From NCBI GenBank assembly GCA_046351235.1, contig JAXLYV010000004.1, positions 372,001 to 436,000 on the forward strand: 64,000 bases of DNA, given 5' to 3'. Both the position numbers and the translations under genes were made by a program. The notes under the pieces are model-generated. The model saw only the letters and a list, made by a program, of their open reading frames with translations. It had not been told where the DNA came from and did no database searches. This document shows positions 59,958 to 64,000 of this stretch, piece after piece; position 1 is the stretch's first letter, and the number at the start of each line of letters is the position of its first letter. The stretch is from JBBSAT01 sp046351235. Lineage in GTDB: Bacteria > Myxococcota_A > Polyangia > Polyangiales > Sandaracinaceae.

Positions 59958-61741
59958 GCGCCTTGCCGCGTGCGCTCGGTGGCTGGGAGCGAGAGCTCGC
60001 CGCGTTTCCCGACGACCTCGCGGCAGCGCTCCTGGGCGTCGTCGGTCCGATCGCTTCACTGATCGGACCGTGGAGCACGGGCGACGACGACGAGGGCGAG
60101 CCGGACGGGCTCGGCGCGCTCTCGCGCCGAGGTCGCTACGAACGGCTCCTCGCGACGGAGTGGCTCCTGGCCGACGAGCTCCCCGACGAGTTCCTCCGCC
60201 GCGCGGCCAGCCGCGAGCACCTCTTCACCGCGATTGCGCGCGCTCGCCCGCGGTGCTCCCGCTCGGTGCTGGCGCTCTTCGACGCCGGCCCCTCGCAGCT
60301 CGGCGCACCGCGGATCGCGCAGATCGCGGTGCTGCTCGTGATCGCGCGGCGTGCGAGCGCGGCGGGCATGGCGATGCGCTGGGGAGTGCTCCAACGCCCC
60401 GGCGCGCCGAAAGCGATGCTCGGCCCCGCAGCCGTCGAGGCGCTGCTGGCAGCGCGCACGGCGGAGGAGGCAACCGATGCGCACGGCGCGGCATGGGCCG
60501 AGGCCCGTACGGGCGCGGACGTGTGGGTCGTCGGTGGTGCACGCGCGATGCGCGCCGCCGTCGGGGCACGAGGGGCCGTGTGCCTCGACGATCCACTCGA
60601 TCCCGATCGGCGTAGCGTCCACCTCACCCTCGTCGAGCGCGGGCGCGAGCGACACGTCTCGCTCCCGCTCCCATCCGACGCGCTCTGCGCGCGACTCCTG
60701 CGCGATCCCTTCGACGCGGCGAGCGCGAGCCCACACGGAAGTGGAGCACCCACGGGCCGCATCGCGCTCCCGATCGACGGGCGGCGGCTCGTGGTCGCGG
60801 ATGCGCGCCGCATCTCGTCGTGGGGCCTACCGAGCTCACCTCGCGGCACGACGGGCGATGCGCGGACGATCCACTTCGGAGAAGGCGAGCGCACCGTCGC
60901 CATCGGGCATCGCGGTCGCCGTCACCACGCGGTCACGGTGAAAGACGACGGCGAGGGCAGGAGCCTGCTCACCGTCTACCGCACGCCATTCTCTCCGGAC
61001 CCGAACCGGCCCATCGCGCTTCAGGATCCAGATCGCCTCGCCGCGCGTCTCGACGCGACCGACGCGCGCGCACCGGTCGGGACCGCCTACGTGAACGTGC
61101 TCACGGAGAGGCCCGAGGATCCCGATCTCACGCTGCACATCGGGCGAACGTTGGTCTCGTGGCGCGCTTCGGAGCGCGCGCGCCCGCCCCGGATGTGGCC
61201 GGACGTGATCGCGGTCGCGAGCCGATACGACGGGATGCTCCTCGTTCGGAGCGCGCCCGAGGGGCGGGAGACCCGCATCGATCTCCTCGCGCGCAACGGC
61301 TCGGCTCAGCTCAAGATGTCGATGCAGGCGCGATCGGCCCACGCCCAGTTCTCGGCGCGCGACGACGGTCGCGCCACCTTCGTCGCGCTCGCGAGCGACG
61401 ACGACCCGAGCACGACGACGGTCCTCGGATGGCGAGCATCCCTTCTCGAGGGCCGCGCGACCACGCTCGTGATCCCCGACGGCGGGCGCGCTCTCGGCGC
61501 GTGGGGCGATCCCGGCAGCCCAGCGCTCGTGCTGCTCGACGCCGACGAGCGCAGCGTCTCGGTCGTGTCGCGCCAGGGAGCGCGCGTGGCCGCGCGATCG
61601 ACCACGGGCCGCATCGTCGAGATCGCGCGGGCACCGCGTGGGCCGCTCGTCGCTTGGCGCACGGCGGAGGGCTGGATCGAGGTCGCCTCGCTCGATCACG
61701 AGGGGGTCTTTCTGCGACTCCCACCGGAGACGGCGGAATGA
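59954..61741 (+). CDS. vWA-like domain plus beta-propeller protein of the MoxR-vWA-propeller system
   Basis: At 595 residues, the N-terminal 260 contain the vWA-like segment. It has RGRYERLLATEWLLADELPD, EFLRRAASREHLF, LALFDAGPSQLGAPRIAQ (Asp110, Ser114; a degenerate DxSxS) and RWGVLQRPGAPKA. The C-terminal 330 residues are repeated beta motifs with GRRLVVADARRISSWGLP at the start, as in propellers. The start is GTG and overlaps the bpX5-like gene. The stop overlaps the next gene's ATG. In described systems the vWA protein is the MoxR partner. Confidence 0.72.
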   Translation: MSALPRALGGWERELAAFPDDLAAALLGVVGPIASLIGPWSTGDDDEGEPDGLGALSRRGRYERLLATEWLLADELPDEFLRRAASREHLFTAIARARPRCSRSVLALFDAGPSQLGAPRIAQIAVLLVIARRASAAGMAMRWGVLQRPGAPKAMLGPAAVEALLAARTAEEATDAHGAAWAEARTGADVWVVGGARAMRAAVGARGAVCLDDPLDPDRRSVHLTLVERGRERHVSLPLPSDALCARLLRDPFDAASASPHGSGAPTGRIALPIDGRRLVVADARRISSWGLPSSPRGTTGDARTIHFGEGERTVAIGHRGRRHHAVTVKDDGEGRSLLTVYRTPFSPDPNRPIALQDPDRLAARLDATDARAPVGTAYVNVLTERPEDPDLTLHIGRTLVSWRASERARPPRMWPDVIAVASRYDGMLLVRSAPEGRETRIDLLARNGSAQLKMSMQARSAHAQFSARDDGRATFVALASDDDPSTTTVLGWRASLLEGRATTLVIPDGGRALGAWGDPGSPALVLLDADERSVSVVSRQGARVAARSTTGRIVEIARAPRGPLVAWRTAEGWIEVASLDHEGVFLRLPPETAE

Positions 61742-64000
61742 CGCCCACCCTCTTTCACGGCTCCCACGAAGCGACGGGCTTGGTGGTCGGTGGGCTCGGG
61801 ACGCGCGAAGCCGCGCGACGCGCCCGCGTCATCGCGCTGTGGGAGCCCGGCGCCCGCGTCCACGCGATCGATGCCGACCGCCTCGTCGTGCGCTTCGCGA
61901 CCGCGCGAAGGATGCGCTCCGAGCACGCGCCCGGCATGCTGCTCGTCGCCGCGCACGGGATCTCGTCGACGAGCCCCCTCGCGCCCGGTTGGCTCGCGGA
62001 GCGCGAAGTTCCGCGCGAAGGGATCGTGATCGCCGAGGCGGGCCGGCTGGTCGTACGGACGCCGACCGAGCGAGACGCATGCGACCCCGCGGACTGGATC
62101 GACCTCTCTGGGGTGCACATGAAGCGCGCCGCGCCGCTCGGCCCGGAGCCGGCTCCGGCGGTCGTCCCCACGTCGGCCGCAACCTCGGCCCGCGACGCCC
62201 TCGGCGATCACATCCCGTCCCGTGAGGGCGTCCCCGACAGCCTCGCCGCGATCGCGGGAGACGCCGCCCTTCCGCCCGCAGGACCGACTTGGTGGGAGCG
62301 CCTCTGGGGGACGTGGCGCGGCATCGGTCGATTCGCCGGCGGCGGGAGCGAGCACGCCGGCAGCACGTCACTCGTCGGCCCAGGTCGCTCGTGGCTCGCC
62401 TCGCTGCGCACGTGGCTCGACGGGCTCGTGCTGCGCTCGCGCCTGGGGCGTCTGCTCGCCCGCCGCCAGGCGGAGTACGTGACGCGCCTGCTCACGCTCC
62501 TCGATGGCGACGACCTCCACGAGGCGCTCCGCTGGGCGATCCCCCTCGCCGACCGCGGCGCCGCCAGCGCGGGCGCGCCCACGCTCGCGACGCCGACGCC
62601 GCGCACCTCGCTCGCCTTGCGTGGTTCCCGCGGCGCACCCACCACGGCGCTCGGGATCGGCGGGCTCTACGATCTACTCCGCGCGCGTTACGTCACGGTG
62701 GCCCAGAAGCTCCAGGTGGCCGACCGGATCGACGAGGCTGCTTTCGTGCTCGCCGAATTGCTCCGCGACGCGGCGGCCGCCGTCGCGCTCCTCGAGCGAC
62801 ACCGTCGCTTCGCCGAGGCGGCTCGGCTCGCAGACGCCTACCGACTACCGGCGGCGACTCGTGCTCGCGCCTGGATCCTCGCAGGCGACGCGCCACGCGC
62901 GCTGAGGATCGCGCGCCGCGACGGAGACGTGGGCGTCGTGCTGGCGATGCTGCGCCGCTCGCGTCCGGATCTCGCCGATGTCCTCGCGCGCGCCTGGGCC
63001 GAAGACCTCGCGCGTGCCGGCGACTTCGTCACCGCCATCGCGACGGTCGAGGGGATCGCCGATGCAGAAGCGAGGATCCGCGAGTGGATCGAGCGAGGCC
63101 TCGGCGGCCACGACGCTGCGGCGGCAGACCTGCTCGCGCGCCGCATCGGCCTCGCACCCGAGCGGTGGCAGGACAGCCGCGCCCGCGCGCTCGCGCTGAT
63201 CGACGACGATGCGGATCCCGGCGGGCGTGCGCTGCTGACGTTCGCCGCGGCCTTGCTCCGCCACGCGTCGGGCGTGCACGGACGCGTGATCTCGCGTGCG
63301 GTGACACGCGCCGTGGTCCGCGGTTGCTACCCGACGACTCCGCACGATCTGATCCAGCGCCTCCAAGCGCATGCAAACGACGGCGCCCTTCGGGTCGACG
63401 TGGTGCGCGGGTCGCTCGCGCGCGCCAAGCCCGAGCGGCTCGTCGCGCGCGCGAGCCCGCTGGTGGTTCGCGTCGACGAGAGCGACGTGGGCACGCTGCG
63501 GGTGGCGGACGCCGCTTGGCTCCCCTCGCGGCGCGTCCTCGTCGCGCTCGGAGAGGCCGGCGCACGCCTCCAGCTCGCCGACGGCCGCGTCCGCTGCGCG
63601 TTCGACGCACCGACCGACGCCCTCGTCGTTGCCGACGCCGGCACGCGCGCTCTCGCCGTGGGCCGCACCGACTCGTTCTGCCGGCTGACGCGCCTCGACC
63701 TCCTCGATGGGCGCCGCGAGCGCTGGTGGGAAGCACCTCTCGCGAGCTTCGCGCGCACCTTCGACGGAACGAGCTGGCTCGTGAACGAGCGCGGCGGCGG
63801 AAAGCTCATCGACGTGCTCGATCCCGGATGGACCGCCCTCGACGCCGTACACGACGAGCGGTGCGTGATCGTGGAGCGCTCGGGGCGGCAGCTCGTCGTG
63901 CTCGTCGCACGCAACAGCGGTCTCGAGCTATTCGTCTACGGGTCGACCCTCGGTCGTCTCGAGCGGCGCCTGTCCCTCGAGGTCCCCGAAGGCGCCCGCG
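61738..64000 (+). CDS. bpX6-like protein of the MoxR-vWA-propeller system (3'-truncated by the window)
   Basis: Read directly from the ATG at 61738, the frame is open to the right edge (754 codons). Residues 1-140 resemble the bpX6 domain: TLFHGSHEATGLVVGGLGTR, RARVIALWEPGARVHAID, RMRSEHAPGMLLVAAHGISS and TSPLAPGWLA. A Trp-rich part (WWERLWGTWRGIGRFAGG) follows, then TPR/HEAT-like helices (about 300-540; for example QVADRIDEAAFVLAELLRDA). From about 560 on it is beta-rich, consistent with a propeller (VRVDESDVGTLRVADAAWLP, ALAVGRTDSFCRLTRLDLLD). The ATG overlaps the upstream stop. Confidence 0.72.
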   Translation, partial: MTPTLFHGSHEATGLVVGGLGTREAARRARVIALWEPGARVHAIDADRLVVRFATARRMRSEHAPGMLLVAAHGISSTSPLAPGWLAEREVPREGIVIAEAGRLVVRTPTERDACDPADWIDLSGVHMKRAAPLGPEPAPAVVPTSAATSARDALGDHIPSREGVPDSLAAIAGDAALPPAGPTWWERLWGTWRGIGRFAGGGSEHAGSTSLVGPGRSWLASLRTWLDGLVLRSRLGRLLARRQAEYVTRLLTLLDGDDLHEALRWAIPLADRGAASAGAPTLATPTPRTSLALRGSRGAPTTALGIGGLYDLLRARYVTVAQKLQVADRIDEAAFVLAELLRDAAAAVALLERHRRFAEAARLADAYRLPAATRARAWILAGDAPRALRIARRDGDVGVVLAMLRRSRPDLADVLARAWAEDLARAGDFVTAIATVEGIADAEARIREWIERGLGGHDAAAADLLARRIGLAPERWQDSRARALALIDDDADPGGRALLTFAAALLRHASGVHGRVISRAVTRAVVRGCYPTTPHDLIQRLQAHANDGALRVDVVRGSLARAKPERLVARASPLVVRVDESDVGTLRVADAAWLPSRRVLVALGEAGARLQLADGRVRCAFDAPTDALVVADAGTRALAVGRTDSFCRLTRLDLLDGRRERWWEAPLASFARTFDGTSWLVNERGGGKLIDVLDPGWTALDAVHDERCVIVERSGRQLVVLVARNSGLELFVYGSTLGRLERRLSLEVPEGAR

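Noticed and set aside
1..64000. Recent horizontal transfer, prophage or insertion sequence
   Set aside because: No integrase, transposase, terminal repeats or marked drop in GC is visible. Codon use looks even throughout.

Overview
The window is uniformly GC-rich, densely packed and free of insertion sequences, phage genes and CRISPR arrays. Gene content points to a large-genome member of the Myxococcota, most likely a Polyangia/Sandaracinaceae-like organism. The main signs are many lipoproteins whose lipobox is followed by a long Asp/Ala/Gly-rich linker, AgmX/PglI-type C-terminal domains, a Ser/Thr kinase with HRDVSPQN in its catalytic loop, a Cys-repeat lipoprotein, a Hint-domain lipoprotein and MoxR-vWA-beta-propeller genes. 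This placement is inferred from gene content only; no rRNA gene is present.

Layout. 1-8.2 kb: the tail of a membrane protein, mutS2, two unknowns, an SRPBCC protein, a short-chain epimerase/dehydratase and a lipase-maturation-factor-like protein coupled to a sirtuin. 8.2-12.1 kb: a DUF3604 lipoprotein divergent from a PpiC-type isomerase and a HupE/UreJ-like membrane protein. 12.2-18.9 kb: a glutathione S-transferase, an NTF2-like lipoprotein, 3-hydroxybutyryl-CoA dehydrogenase and two alkaline-phosphatase-superfamily hydrolases with a TolB-like lipoprotein between them. 19-27.4 kb: a metallophosphoesterase, a broken copy of its own 3' end about 0.9 kb downstream, a glycosyltransferase, CopZ-like and NUDIX proteins, a PQQ-repeat protein and an AgmX-type protein. 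27.4-38.3 kb: two very large alpha-2-macroglobulin-like proteins and an M74-type murein endopeptidase, all on the minus strand. 38.4-44.9 kb: a tRNA(CAU), a GGDEF diguanylate cyclase and a minus-strand set of surface proteins. 45-56.5 kb: pirin, an outer-membrane-like protein, a PPP-type phosphatase, an ABC1/UbiB kinase, the Hint lipoprotein, a glutaredoxin/A-type/rhodanese fusion, aldehyde dehydrogenase and DUF523. 56.6 kb to the end: Ser/Thr kinase - MoxR ATPase - bpX5-like - vWA-like/propeller - bpX6-like, running off the window.

How the genes work together. The clearest functional unit is the last one: five co-directional genes with stop/start overlaps or a 3-nt gap. They match the described MoxR-vWA-beta-propeller ternary systems, here headed by a transmembrane kinase. 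The alpha-2-macroglobulin pair is translationally coupled and lies downstream of a peptidoglycan hydrolase, which suggests a periplasmic protease-trapping or wall-surveillance role. Both proteins carry a segment that resembles the C-terminal calcium-binding region of type II secretion pseudopilin GspG.

At least fourteen genes have a TA-containing -10-like hexamer ending 6-9 nt before the start codon, which suggests frequent leaderless transcription. A second set of genes has good Shine-Dalgarno sequences. Seven gene pairs overlap by ATGA, GTGA or TTGA. Most of the long antisense open frames are by-products of the extreme third-position GC.
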